From positions 434,001-498,000 of the forward strand of contig NZ_VIJZ01000003.1 of the NCBI RefSeq assembly GCF_006874425.1: 64,000 nucleotides of DNA. Reading direction: 5' to 3'. This document shows, piece after piece, positions 35,331 through 44,420 of this stretch. The stretch's first letter is position 1; every line of letters starts with the position of its first letter. The notes below the pieces were generated by a model. It did no database searches and was not told where the DNA came from. It was given only the letters and a program-made list of their open reading frames with translations. The position numbers were made by a program, and so were the translations under genes. This DNA is from Paenibacillus ottowii (GTDB lineage Bacteria; Bacillota; Bacilli; Paenibacillales; Paenibacillaceae).

Positions 35331-36449
35331 ATGTTAAAAAAGTTAGGATTAGCTGCATTAATTCTGGTGACTAGCCTCTCCATTACGGGAACAGGCTGGG
35401 CCGCATCCAGTGCAACAACCATTGAGGTTTCCAAAAGTCCACTGGATTACAACATTGCTCGCCCGCTCAGCGATGGTGCTTTTCATGATGGCTTATTGGC
35501 TGCCGAAACATCTGCTGGAAGCCTTGTGTATTACAATACCAAAGGAGCAAAAGCTTTCTCTCTTCCTGCCGAGATCAAGCCTGTTGGTGAGGATTTTCAT
35601 GAGCAGCGCGCTGTAGTTAAAAATACAAAAACCAATCTCTATGGATACATTAATACCAAAGGAACACTGGTTATTCCTTGCCAATATGCCGAAGCTCATT
35701 CGTTTAGCGAAGGCAAAGCCAAGGTCACCATAGCGGACACCAAAGAAAATGCCATTATAGATCGAACAGGAAAAATCCTTTCTCATTTTAAAATAGATGG
35801 GGATTCGGAATATGTACTTACAGACGGCCTGGCTCTTGCCTATGCCCCTAACACTGGGAAGATTGGTTTTGTGAATACTTCCGGTCAAGTAGCAATTCCT
35901 TATCAATACAAATACAGCCGTAGTTTCTCGAATGGCCTTGCTATTATTCAGAATAGCAAGGGTCTGTACGGTTATATCAATACGGCAGGGAAAGAAGTCA
36001 TTCCGCCTCAATATCAATCCGGTGGGGACTTCTCGGAAGGATTGGCTCCAGTCCAAAATGCCAAGGGTAAATGGGGATTCATCAATAAACAGGGGAAAGT
36101 CGTGATTCCCTTTAAATTTATGGATGCACAGGATTTTAGTGAAGGCTTAGCCAGTGTGAAAAATGCGAAAAATGAGGTTGGATTTATTGATAAAACTGGA
36201 GCATTGGTCATTAAATATCAACAAAAATATGATGTTGCATCTCCATTCAAGGAAGGCATTGCTTTAGTCGGTAAACAAACAAACTCATCTGTCTCAGACG
36301 GAAAATTCGGTTACATCAATCGCCAAGGCCAATTGCTAACTAAACTTGAATACAGATCTGAATCTTCTTCCTTCTCTAATGGCTATGCAGTTGCTTTTAT
36401 CAAACCAGGCAAAGCCTTCATTGTATCTAAGCATTCTGTTTCAAAATAA
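35331..36449 (+). CDS. secreted WG-repeat protein
   Basis: 372 aa with a Sec signal peptide (MLKKLGLAALILVTSLSITG, cleavage near GWA-AS). The mature part is made of about seven WG repeats of 30-50 residues, for example YGYINTKGTLVIPCQYAEAH, GFVNTSGQVAIPYQYKYS, WGFINKQGKVVIPFKFMDA. WG repeats form beta-rich solenoid-like folds; their function in Firmicutes is not settled. AAAGGAG before the ATG. Strong terminator follows. Confidence 0.9.
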   Translation: MLKKLGLAALILVTSLSITGTGWAASSATTIEVSKSPLDYNIARPLSDGAFHDGLLAAETSAGSLVYYNTKGAKAFSLPAEIKPVGEDFHEQRAVVKNTKTNLYGYINTKGTLVIPCQYAEAHSFSEGKAKVTIADTKENAIIDRTGKILSHFKIDGDSEYVLTDGLALAYAPNTGKIGFVNTSGQVAIPYQYKYSRSFSNGLAIIQNSKGLYGYINTAGKEVIPPQYQSGGDFSEGLAPVQNAKGKWGFINKQGKVVIPFKFMDAQDFSEGLASVKNAKNEVGFIDKTGALVIKYQQKYDVASPFKEGIALVGKQTNSSVSDGKFGYINRQGQLLTKLEYRSESSSFSNGYAVAFIKPGKAFIVSKHSVSK

Positions 36450-36497
36450 AAAAAGACCCTGGAAGCAGATCCACACCATCTGCCTCCAGGGTCTTTT
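36450..36497. terminator. strong terminator between WG-repeat and CHAP-like genes
   Basis: Stem AAAGACCCTGGA..CAGAT / ATCTG..CCAGGGTCTTTT between convergent genes; T run on plus strand and A run giving a T run on minus strand. Confidence 0.92.
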
Positions 36498-36521
36498 AGA
36501 TTGCCAATATTTTAAATCCTC

Positions 36522-36959
36522 TTAGTCGTGTGTGTAGAATTTCACTCCAGGCAGATCAGCTGCCACCCAAGAATAATTAATAGTATTGCTGTTGTAATTT
36601 TTGGTCCCCGCCTGAGCAATCTGTACTTCCTTCAAGATCGTGATGGATGAACCCTTCGGTCTGACGACCACGACATGACCATGCCCATCTGCTTTTTTGA
36701 TCCCGATCGTAGGATACCCGAGATTTGCTCTATTTTGAGCATCCTGAAAGGTTACAGAGGACCAGCCCGGTGCCTTTTTGTTCAGTAAATCATCAGCCAT
36801 TTGGTTGGCTAAGCCACTCGGCAAGGGTGCCGACATCGCAGACATGACATCTTGCGCGAAAATATTGCATTTCGTTCCACCTACCGGTGAATACTTTTTG
36901 TTCGTTTCCACCTTAAAACCGTCGATTACAGATGCGTATGTGCTTGCACTTCTAGCCAT
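36522..36959 (-). CDS. small papain-fold (CHAP/NlpC-like) putative amidase or peptidase
   Basis: 145 aa. KYSPVGGTKCNIFAQDVMSA looks like the Cys-helix start of a CHAP/NlpC-like cysteine peptidase, and KADGHGHVVVVRPKG supplies the usual catalytic His strand about 85 residues on. No signal peptide or wall-binding domain is seen, which is odd for a wall hydrolase; it may be exported by another route, act inside, or be a toxin-like effector. Start MARSAST follows GGGGG by 7 bases; the frame stays open further upstream. No immunity-like partner is adjacent. Family assignment is by motif only. Confidence 0.6.
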   Translation of the reverse strand: MARSASTYASVIDGFKVETNKKYSPVGGTKCNIFAQDVMSAMSAPLPSGLANQMADDLLNKKAPGWSSVTFQDAQNRANLGYPTIGIKKADGHGHVVVVRPKGSSITILKEVQIAQAGTKNYNSNTINYSWVAADLPGVKFYTHD

Positions 36960-37145
36960 TGAAAATTCCCCCTGATTATAAGTTGTAGAGGAAATGACGG
37001 AGTCGCTTGAACATCTGAATGGCTTCACATTCAATTGATGTTGGCTTCGATTCCCTCTCAACTATTAGGGTGATTTTCGGCTTACTTTAACAACGCAATA
37101 TCACAGAAAATAAACTATATTTTTATAATGTATACCCCTTATTGT

Positions 37146-37304
37146 TTAATCAGCGCTTAGCTGAAGGCTTTCATCACTGATTAAGGTTGGAACGATAAGC
37201 TCAGGAGTAGTCGCTGGCTTAGCCTGTGTAAAATAGTCTGTAATCCCTACCATTAAAGCAATGCCGATAAACAGCACAATCCATTTATGATTCTTTTTCA
37301 TCAT
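37146..37304 (-). CDS. 52-aa single-pass membrane protein
   Basis: Short ORF starting MMKKNHKWIV with one hydrophobic helix (about residues 8-23) and a mildly acidic tail ending LQLSAD. GAGAGG lies 6 bases before the ATG, and the ATG is 10 bases after the stop of the gene at 37314-37880, so it looks translationally linked as the third gene of the DUF4173 operon. Function unknown. Confidence 0.65.
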   Translation of the reverse strand: MMKKNHKWIVLFIGIALMVGITDYFTQAKPATTPELIVPTLISDESLQLSAD

Positions 37305-37313
37305 CTGTGCCTC

Positions 37314-37880
37314 TCATTCTTCACTGCGTCCATTCAGCCACTTGAACCAGTGGAGCAAATGTCTGAATCGGTATTCGTGCTGGGAAGCGTACGTCCATAC
37401 CTCCGGCTCTTCACCCGGTTCCCTCCAGACGAGCATGGAAAAGTGACCTTCTTTCTCGCTTGCAACCGATAGCAGCGAAAGACGATCATCCCCAAATCGG
37501 TAAGGTGCCGATTCCACCCAGTAATTTCGCATATCGCTGATCCAGCTGCGAAACTGCTCAGTAGCTGCGATCCGTAGCACTTCATTAGGAAGAAGCAAGT
37601 GCTCATGGATGTCCTTCCAATCCCCGGCATATTGGTACCGCGCTGCTAACATTGGACTGAGTGGTCTGGACTTGCCTAGAGCCAACGTTGGCATACTGGT
37701 GACGGGAACGACTGGTCCAATACGCTGGATAGCACAAGCACGGGCTTCCTCCTCACTCATTCCGTAGGACATAGCCTCTACGAGAAAATCGTTCCGTCTT
37801 ACACCAAATTGATGTCGGTAGTGTGACATTTCAACCTGTAGCTCTAGTGCCATACCTTGTAACGTATCTGTTCCAATCAT
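37314..37880 (-). CDS. hypothetical protein, middle gene of DUF4173 operon
   Basis: 188 aa, soluble, no signal peptide. The N-terminal part has a GMSEEEARACAIQRIG motif reminiscent of the permease-prefix helical domain seen beside PadR-type regulators; the C-terminal part is Trp- and Arg-rich (WTYASQHEYRFRHLLHWFKWL). Not assigned to a family. Start MIGTDT follows GAGAGG by about 10 bases; another in-frame ATG six codons earlier overlaps the preceding stop as ATGA. Confidence 0.6.
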   Translation of the reverse strand: MIGTDTLQGMALELQVEMSHYRHQFGVRRNDFLVEAMSYGMSEEEARACAIQRIGPVVPVTSMPTLALGKSRPLSPMLAARYQYAGDWKDIHEHLLLPNEVLRIAATEQFRSWISDMRNYWVESAPYRFGDDRLSLLSVASEKEGHFSMLVWREPGEEPEVWTYASQHEYRFRHLLHWFKWLNGRSEE

Positions 37881-37894
37881 TCCCCAAACACCTC

Positions 37895-39409
37895 TCATTT
37901 TAAAATATAGTCGTGCAATTCTCGTTGCGCTCGATACGTAGCCCAATTGAATTCTGGCCAATCTGATTCTTCTCTCGTCATGCTCGTAAAGCGGGCTTGT
38001 AAAAACTCATCCAGCGTTCCATGTTCCTTGCGGCTAAAATCAATCAGCAGCGGAATCGCATCTGCTGATAGCTCACTCAAATATTCCTTGTCTATCACCG
38101 ATGTTGTGCGATACCGTTCCAGATTATTTTCAGCTATCCGTACATCCATGCCCACATAATTAACGACAACATAGGCGATCAGAGCGAGTACAATATAATA
38201 TTTTGCCAGCGGAAGCTGACGGACATGAATACGCACGGCTGCAATGAGCAGCAACAAGCCTAGAAAAATCATAAACGCGTGTACCAGATAGCGGGTATAC
38301 GTATAGCCGTATGCTTCTTCGTACATGACCAGTCGGGTATATCCTGAGTACAGCATCACACCCGAACAACCTACGAGTAGGTACAGCAGGCCGCTGTTCA
38401 ATGTTTGTGCTATCCCTGAGCCAAATTCAGTCCACTTCAATACACTGATCATCAGCACAAAGTTGATACCTGTGACCATTACCAGCTCTCCGAACCCTCT
38501 TCTCGCATATTCGGCATACGAGGTTCCTTCTGGCAAAGCACCCTCCCATGCGCCAAACAGATATCCAAACTGCAGCACGACGAACACAACATACACCAGG
38601 TTCATAGCAATCAGCACTGTAGCCGTAATGACAGGATCAAACTTGATCGCGACTGGCTCGTGGTAAGGTACTGTGGATGATGGCTGAACCTCTCTCTCCG
38701 TTTTCCGCGGAGCAGGCTGTACGAATCCCCACAAGTAACAGAAGAAGCAGAAGGTGAAAAAGCAGGCCCAGATTAGCCGCAGCATGCCACTTCCAAAGGA
38801 CAGCGTACCGATCCACTCAGGTATGCCGGATAACAAATTTCTGAACATCCCATCTGCCGAAGCCAGTAAAGATATGATGATGAACAGCAGGGGCAAGGCG
38901 ATAAGCAAACCGATCGTCACTTTACCTAACACACGTTTACGCTCGTCTTTTACATTCCGAAAGGCTGCCGTTTTGGCCATCCGAAACGGAGTCACGATAT
39001 GACGAAAGTTTTGATAAAACCAATGGCTTAGCGCCTGACCGATAATCCCCGGTTCTGACCATCCATGCCTGTTCTCCCCAAACAGCAGCACCATATGTAT
39101 GCTAATCAGAGCAGGTATAGCCAGGGCATTTAGCACATAAAAGACCAGGTTATTGAACAGCACATATGTCAATGCCAGCATGAAAATGATCACAAATAGC
39201 AAAAAATTTATCCATGAACTTGGCTGGAAACGATCTCGATTAAAGGCATACATATAAGCATAAAATACAGCAACAAAAATAGGCATAGACACGCCCAGCC
39301 CATGTCCGTAGAACAGATATTGATGAACCAGTGCCAACACAATGGCGCCAGCAAAGGCGGACAACAACGACGGTTTTGGCAAAGACGTTCCACTCAACTT
39401 GTCATGCAT
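37895..39409 (-). CDS. DUF4173/DUF4153-like membrane protein
   Basis: 504 aa with about 12 hydrophobic segments. The C-terminal signature YCVVNYVG-like region appears as IAYVVVNYVGMDVRIAENNLER followed by the soluble YLSELSADAIPLLIDF, which is typical of DUF4173. Function unknown. Start MHDKLSG follows GGAGG by 8 bases. First gene of a three-gene leftward operon, coupled to the next gene by overlap. Confidence 0.85.
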   Translation of the reverse strand: MHDKLSGTSLPKPSLLSAFAGAIVLALVHQYLFYGHGLGVSMPIFVAVFYAYMYAFNRDRFQPSSWINFLLFVIIFMLALTYVLFNNLVFYVLNALAIPALISIHMVLLFGENRHGWSEPGIIGQALSHWFYQNFRHIVTPFRMAKTAAFRNVKDERKRVLGKVTIGLLIALPLLFIIISLLASADGMFRNLLSGIPEWIGTLSFGSGMLRLIWACFFTFCFFCYLWGFVQPAPRKTEREVQPSSTVPYHEPVAIKFDPVITATVLIAMNLVYVVFVVLQFGYLFGAWEGALPEGTSYAEYARRGFGELVMVTGINFVLMISVLKWTEFGSGIAQTLNSGLLYLLVGCSGVMLYSGYTRLVMYEEAYGYTYTRYLVHAFMIFLGLLLLIAAVRIHVRQLPLAKYYIVLALIAYVVVNYVGMDVRIAENNLERYRTTSVIDKEYLSELSADAIPLLIDFSRKEHGTLDEFLQARFTSMTREESDWPEFNWATYRAQRELHDYILK

Positions 39410-39556
39410 GGTAAATACCTCCACAACTATGCTTTATAACCCTTATTGTAGATGATAAAATAAGAAGATAAAGAGAAATTAATCGAAATAAAATTTCCTA
39501 TTTTATAAAAGCGGGTGCGCTTTTAATCAAGCATAGGGGAAACGGAGCATGCCTGA

Positions 39557-41299
39557 ATGAAACTTCACGCCCAATTTTTACAACTTCACTCACATGCAGC
39601 TGACGACAGAGACGAGAACCATACGATAGAGACTACGCTGGATGAGTTGGCGGCTATTTTTGACTGCACCCACCGCAATGCCTTAATGATCGTTCAGAAA
39701 ATGGAGCAGCACGACTGGATCCAGTGGACTCCCCGCCGAGGCAGAGGCCGCCGTTCCAGTCTGCGCTTCCTCATTCAGCCGGAAGACATTGCCGTGCAAT
39801 CCATGATGCAAGCCATAGACCGCCATGATATCAAACGCGCGCTGGATGAAATTCGAGTTCACTCGCGGTCCTCCACCATGCAGGAGCATTTACAAGGCTG
39901 GCTGCTGAATTATTTCGGGCATCATGCGGAGGTTCGTAGTGATCAGCAGCAGATCGACACGCTGCGTCTGCCTATCCGTCAACAGCTCTATACGCTGGAC
40001 CCGTTGTATTTGAACTGGCTTGCCGAGTCCTTCGTATCCAGCCATGTCTTTGACGGGCTGGCCCGCCGGGCGAACGAGAGCGGTGAAATTTTGCCGGGAC
40101 TGTCCCATGCTTGGGAGGTGGATATCACTCGTACGCAGTGGACCTTTTTCCTGCGTAAAGAAGTGCTGTTTCATAACGGCAAAATACTGACCGCAGAAGA
40201 CGTCGTCTATACCTTTGAGCGATTGAGTCGAGCGCCGGGAAGGAGACTGTACCATTTTATTGTGCGGCAAATTCAGCACGTTCAGGCGTTAAGTCCGACA
40301 ATGGTACGTTTCATACTAAAGGAGCCGAACGAGCTATTTCTATCCTTCCTGTGTACCAGCCGGGCTGCGATTGTGCCGCGTGAACTTAATCAGGTGGGTG
40401 AAGCCGCCTTTGGCGTCCGTCCTATCGGTACGGGGGCTTTCAAGGTCACGGAAATGAACGAAAGCCTGTGTATACTGGAGGCTTTTGCTCCTTATTTTCA
40501 AGGCCGTGCTCATCTAGATCGGGTAGAAATCGTCCAACTCCCGTGGGCGACTAAGCTGGAATCGTCGGAAATGGAGGATACCGCTTCTTCTTTTCACATT
40601 ATCCATAATCCTATACTGGCAAGAGACACAGATACCGCATGGAGTCAGATTCACTCGGCGGCTTCGGTACGCAAGTTTATCACATGTAACACATACAAGG
40701 ATGGACCACTGCGCAACCCGGAAATACGTGCTCGCATTGTAGCATGTCTGGATCCTCGCCCCCTTCCTTCAGCAGGGGATTCATCTAACGCCAACGACGC
40801 ATTCGAACCACTGGCGACGCTGCAAATTGCCACCATTCCCGAGTATAGAGCAGATGCGGAACGGGTTGCGGCCCAGCTCAAATCCTGTGGATATACCTGT
40901 AGCATCGTGGCCGCACCCATGAATGAATTCAAAAGCTCATCTATTCGGATGGAATCAGACTTGATCATCTTCTCTCTGTTTCGGGATCGTGATGAGCAAC
41001 TGCGCCTGTTTGATCTGTATCTCAATGTATCCGGGCATGTGGAGCCGCACAGCCGTGTGGATATCGAAAGACTGCTGCGCGAAATTGCACGGGAAGCCGA
41101 TCATACCGTGAGGGCACAGCAATTTGAGCATATCGAAACTCGGCTCATGGATGAGCACCAATTGCATATTTTATATGAAAAGCCCGTTCAGACGGCCTAT
41201 CTTCCTTCTGTGCGCGGCGTATCTTTTAACAGCCAAGGCTGGGTCGATTTGCGTCATGTCTGGTTTCCACCTGCCCAACCTCCGACTCCGCATTCTTAA
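39557..41299 (+). CDS. SgrR-type regulator: winged helix plus peptide-binding-protein-like domain
   Basis: 580 aa. N-terminal DNA-binding part (about 1-100; LAAIFDCTHRNALMIVQKMEQHDWIQWTPRRGRG) and a C-terminal family 5 solute-binding fold (about 155-570; SSHVFDGLARRANESGEILPGLSHAWEVD, FFLRKEVLFHNGKILTAEDVVYTFERL). Soluble, without signal peptide. SgrR proteins sense small molecules in the cytoplasm with this domain. No transport gene is adjacent that would reveal its ligand. Confidence 0.85.
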   Translation: MKLHAQFLQLHSHAADDRDENHTIETTLDELAAIFDCTHRNALMIVQKMEQHDWIQWTPRRGRGRRSSLRFLIQPEDIAVQSMMQAIDRHDIKRALDEIRVHSRSSTMQEHLQGWLLNYFGHHAEVRSDQQQIDTLRLPIRQQLYTLDPLYLNWLAESFVSSHVFDGLARRANESGEILPGLSHAWEVDITRTQWTFFLRKEVLFHNGKILTAEDVVYTFERLSRAPGRRLYHFIVRQIQHVQALSPTMVRFILKEPNELFLSFLCTSRAAIVPRELNQVGEAAFGVRPIGTGAFKVTEMNESLCILEAFAPYFQGRAHLDRVEIVQLPWATKLESSEMEDTASSFHIIHNPILARDTDTAWSQIHSAASVRKFITCNTYKDGPLRNPEIRARIVACLDPRPLPSAGDSSNANDAFEPLATLQIATIPEYRADAERVAAQLKSCGYTCSIVAAPMNEFKSSSIRMESDLIIFSLFRDRDEQLRLFDLYLNVSGHVEPHSRVDIERLLREIAREADHTVRAQQFEHIETRLMDEHQLHILYEKPVQTAYLPSVRGVSFNSQGWVDLRHVWFPPAQPPTPHS

Positions 41300-41333
41300 C
41301 GGCAACAGTCCCCTTCAGATGCGTGTCCACATC

Positions 41334-41373
41334 AAAAAAGGTATCCTCTTTTTCATAAGAGAATACCTTTTTT
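41334..41373. terminator. bidirectional terminator shared by SgrR-like gene and aloR-aloP
   Basis: Stem AAAAGGTATCCTCTT / AAGAGAATACCTTTT with T runs on both strands, between convergent units. Confidence 0.9.
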
Positions 41374-41390
41374 AACGTTATCTAGACCTT

Positions 41391-41543
41391 CTAACCCAAT
41401 GTTTCAGAGGATGACAATGCCCATCCCCCCAAACCATGACTTTGGACATCGCTAGGGTCCTCCGTAGGAGGGGCAACGGGCGGAAAATTCAATAGGATAA
41501 AAACATTAAATGCGAGCAGAGAAAAAACGATCTTTTTTATCAT
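41391..41543 (-). CDS. aloP: quorum-sensing pro-peptide, 50 aa (AloP-like), overlapping the receptor gene
   Basis: ATG lies inside the 3' end of the receptor gene in another frame, overlapping it by 38 bases. The product has a basic start (MIKK), a hydrophobic stretch (VFSLLAFNVFILLNF) as export signal, a Pro-rich hinge (PPVAPPTEDP) and a short tail SDVQSHGLGGWALSSSETLG. This is the pro-peptide pattern of RRNPP systems (Phr, PapR, NprX); a set of such receptor/peptide pairs, called Alo, has been described in P. polymyxa. A Gly-rich segment such as SHGLGG is the best guess for the mature signal. The GGAGAGG ribosome site has a long spacer (12 bases). Recognition is by pattern and position, not by alignment. 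Confidence 0.72.
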   Translation of the reverse strand: MIKKIVFSLLAFNVFILLNFPPVAPPTEDPSDVQSHGLGGWALSSSETLG

Positions 41544-42906
41544 GGATGTACTCTACCTCTCCAAGTAAGTTTCTATACTCCTCTTTGTCCTCAGAAGTGG
41601 CAGTATGCCGATACTTTTCAAATAGTCCTACACATTTGATGGTGACAGGATTACCATTGAGCACGACGGAATAGGAAAGGCTTTCGAGTAAGAATTTCAT
41701 ACCCTTGGAATACCGATGTTTGTTGAGATCATAACAAGCCATCTCAGCCAAAAATCGTGCATAAAGATCTGCTGACATTTGCTCTGTATAAGTGCCTACG
41801 TTGGTATGCTGATCTGCAAATGCCTCAATTTGTTTCTCAAAGTGTTGCAGTACATGATCTACATTAAAATCATAACGGTTGGCTGCTACCATTATTTTAT
41901 GTAACCCGACCAGAATTTCACCCTCATTTTTTTCCAAATAATCTACGTACTGCGGAATCACATCCAGACTGCCAGACATCAACTGATACAAATACCTATT
42001 GGCCTCAGCCCAGTTGCTACAAAGAGCCTTCAAATGCCGGGCTTCTTCTGTATCCTCTTGCACCCAGCTCAAATCAGAATATAGAGATACATATTCCAGC
42101 GCCTTCTGGTAATCCCCGCGCTCATCCCACACCCCGGCACGCAGCACGTAAGAATATACGATATACATAAACAAAGGACCCCTAGGTTCCTTGCCACGCT
42201 CTGATTTTTTGGTGTTTCCGTATTTTTGCTCGTATTGTACTTTGGCTTTTTGAGCCATTTTTTCAGCAAACCATTCTACTTTATCCCAACGCCGCAAGGA
42301 GGCATACGTATTAGCCAAGTCTCTTAGGGCATCCAATTGGTCTGCCTCACCCAACCGCTCCACAAAGCTTTCAAAATGTGTGGCTGCCCATAAATTTTCA
42401 TCCTGGTCATCGCCAATGGCAATCGTAAATAAACGGTATTGGCAAAGCGCCAACCGCTCCGAATGTTGATACTTCTCGCTTTCCGCCACATTTTTATAAA
42501 TAATGGCTGCCGCCTCGAACCTGCCTTCGCTGAATAATTCCTCCGCTGTCTCAAACAAAGCCGGGGCGTATATGAGATAATCCATCATAAACTCCACGAC
42601 TTGCTTAATACAATCCAGTTTGTTCAGCTCTGCACAGCGATGCAAAAAGGGACGAACCCTTCGCCAATTCGGCGCCGTATTCCGTATAAATTCATCAATG
42701 TAGAGCTCATAGAGGCTCCCCTCTTCAAGCCCCATGCCCGCAGCAATTCGGTCCAGCAGCAGCATGGCAATCGGCCGGTTGCCGTTAATAATGGCACTGA
42801 TCGTACCTGCATTAATACCTGTGTTCTCCCCAAACTTACTAATCGTAATTCCTTCTCGTCTGATATACTGCTCCAGCTCTGCGCGAATAGTGGTTGTTTC
42901 CTTCAA
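41506..42906 (-). CDS. aloR: RRNPP-family transcriptional regulator / peptide receptor (AloR-like)
   Basis: About 466 aa (478 if the upstream ATG at 42942 is used). N-terminal XRE helix-turn-helix (ISKFGENTGINAGTISAIINGNRPI) and a long all-helical C-terminal part with TPR-like repeats (AAAIIYKNVAESEKYQHSERLALCQY, LRDLANTYASLRRWDKVEWFAEK, GDYQKALEYVSLYSD). This is the layout of PlcR/NprR/AloR receptors, which bind re-imported signal peptides and regulate genes. The TTG start is favoured by GGGGGTG 6 bases upstream; the ATG has no site. Its 3' end contains the start of the pro-peptide gene. Divergent from the small gene at 43118. Confidence 0.85.
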   Translation of the reverse strand: MKETTTIRAELEQYIRREGITISKFGENTGINAGTISAIINGNRPIAMLLLDRIAAGMGLEEGSLYELYIDEFIRNTAPNWRRVRPFLHRCAELNKLDCIKQVVEFMMDYLIYAPALFETAEELFSEGRFEAAAIIYKNVAESEKYQHSERLALCQYRLFTIAIGDDQDENLWAATHFESFVERLGEADQLDALRDLANTYASLRRWDKVEWFAEKMAQKAKVQYEQKYGNTKKSERGKEPRGPLFMYIVYSYVLRAGVWDERGDYQKALEYVSLYSDLSWVQEDTEEARHLKALCSNWAEANRYLYQLMSGSLDVIPQYVDYLEKNEGEILVGLHKIMVAANRYDFNVDHVLQHFEKQIEAFADQHTNVGTYTEQMSADLYARFLAEMACYDLNKHRYSKGMKFLLESLSYSVVLNGNPVTIKCVGLFEKYRHTATSEDKEEYRNLLGEVEYIHDKKDRFFSARI

Positions 42907-42977
42907 TTCAGGCACCCCCAGGGATAACTTGCATGTTTTCAATTCAAAAAAAGAAAATTCCCGTGAATATTGCCTTA

Positions 42978-43006
42978 ATTATACAAAAGAAAGCCTACTT
43001 AGCCAA
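42978..43006 (-). promoter_or_regulatory. promoter of aloR
   Basis: Minus-strand TTGGCT (43001-43006), 17-base spacer, TATAAT (42978-42983). Gives a leader of about 30-65 bases depending on the start codon used. Confidence 0.72.
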
Positions 43007-43117
43007 CCGCCCAAGTACATTTATATCAAAAAATTCAATAATTCTCCGAATTATCGTATACTACAGGAGGTAAGCTGAACGGCTACAACCAATCGGTCGC
43101 AGGAAAGGATACAACAA

Positions 43118-43363
43118 ATGGATAATACCACCACAACAGAACAACAAATTGCACAATGGATGGTCGCGCAGATCCGTGAAGTGGGCACTCTAAAACAAGA
43201 AGATGCCATTGCATATGTACGCTCTGAATACGGAGAGCAGTATGTGTTTATAAGCGAGCATGGTCATGTATCTTTGGAAAAAGAAGTAAAAAAGGCATTT
43301 CGCAAGCTACATGGCGGCCGAATTGCCTGGGATCGTGATGCATTTCTCTGGGCCTGGACTTAA
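43118..43363 (+). CDS. small DUF6953-like protein
   Basis: 81 aa, acidic, soluble: QIAQWMVAQIREVGTLKQED, YGEQYVFISEHGHVSLEKEVKKAFRKLHGGRIAWDRDAFLW. This resembles small uncharacterised proteins of Bacillales grouped as DUF6953; the name is from memory. AGGAAAGG precedes the ATG. Divergent from aloR with about 110 bases between the two promoters, so it could be a target of the receptor. Confidence 0.7.
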   Translation: MDNTTTTEQQIAQWMVAQIREVGTLKQEDAIAYVRSEYGEQYVFISEHGHVSLEKEVKKAFRKLHGGRIAWDRDAFLWAWT

Positions 43364-43369
43364 CAAGCA

Positions 43370-43399
43370 AAAGCATCTGCAATAGGCAGATGTTTTTTG
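43370..43399 (+). terminator. terminator after the DUF6953-like gene
   Basis: Stem GCATCTGC / GCAGATG followed by TTTTTT; convergent with the WYL regulator gene. Confidence 0.85.
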
Positions 43400-43404
43400 A
43401 TGAT

Positions 43405-44364
43405 TTAACCATATATCCTCTGGAGTCGGCTAATTTCCTCCTTCACAAACTGTCGGAGTGTTGCAGGCTCCACGATTTCACCCCGGCCGACCCATTCCAT
43501 AGCATCGCGGCAGGCCGCTTCGTAGCTATACATGTTGACAGTCAAAATGAAGTGACTGCCTTCCTGTACAGACTGGATAATTTCCATTCTTTTCGATAGA
43601 ATTCCAGCTTGCTTCCTAGTTGTCCGGATCAGAACAGGATAGTATTCTTTTTCTCTACAAAGCTGCATAAAAGCGCTTTCTTGACTTGTCCAATAATATT
43701 CCAGTGAAAAATCCTCAGGAACCTCAAAGACTTCAGCAGACGGCTGAACCTCCATAATTCGCTCACACTTAAAGGTCCGAATCTCCTGCCCGACTTCACA
43801 AAAGGCAATCAGATACCAATCTCCTTTTTTCACCACAAGCCCATAGGGATGTACATGGCGAGAAGTGCAAGAGCCGTCAGGCTTCTCATATTGAATTGTT
43901 ACTTTATAAGACCTCCACACTGCGGCCCTCACGGCTTCCAGGCAAGGAATCCCGACACGTTCCGTCCACCACGGTGTATCATCAAAATAAAACCGCGCTT
44001 TGGCTTTTTGAATATCAGACTGATAGGGGTCCGGCATCGTCTGTTCCAGTTTGAGCAGCGTATTTTTCAACCTCAAACCCGATTCCGTGGACCCGCCTGT
44101 ATAAATGCCCATCCCCGTTAAATACAACTGAATGACGTCCCCGCCATTCAAGTTTTTCAGGTTCGCCGTATAACCCTCCATTAAATAAATTCCGCCCTTC
44201 GGACCGGATGCGGTAACAATCGGAACTCCAGCTTCAGCCAGCAGGTCGATATCTCTGTAAATGGAGCGTACAGAGGTTTCCAGTGCCAACGCCAATTCCT
44301 TGGCCTTCATTCTCCCTCTAGATTCGATACATAATAAAATCGCGATTAAACGATGCAGTCTCAC
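43405..44364 (-). CDS. WYL-domain transcriptional regulator (YafY/YobV type)
   Basis: 319 aa. N-terminal DeoR-like helix-turn-helix (RLHRLIAILLCIESRGRMKAKELALALETSVRSIYRDIDLL), WYL domain (about 140-220; VKKGDWYLIAFCEVGQEIRTFKCERI) and a C-terminal WCX extension. Start is GTG with GGAGG 7 bases upstream; the ATG two codons before sits too close to the site. It faces a decayed oxidoreductase gene across a region with a TGACA-N6-TGGCA dyad. Confidence 0.9.
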   Translation of the reverse strand: MRLHRLIAILLCIESRGRMKAKELALALETSVRSIYRDIDLLAEAGVPIVTASGPKGGIYLMEGYTANLKNLNGGDVIQLYLTGMGIYTGGSTESGLRLKNTLLKLEQTMPDPYQSDIQKAKARFYFDDTPWWTERVGIPCLEAVRAAVWRSYKVTIQYEKPDGSCTSRHVHPYGLVVKKGDWYLIAFCEVGQEIRTFKCERIMEVQPSAEVFEVPEDFSLEYYWTSQESAFMQLCREKEYYPVLIRTTRKQAGILSKRMEIIQSVQEGSHFILTVNMYSYEAACRDAMEWVGRGEIVEPATLRQFVKEEISRLQRIYG

Positions 44365-44420
44365 AATCATACCTCCACAATAGATGGTTAACCTGAAATG
44401 AAAAGTTGATGCAAAGATTG

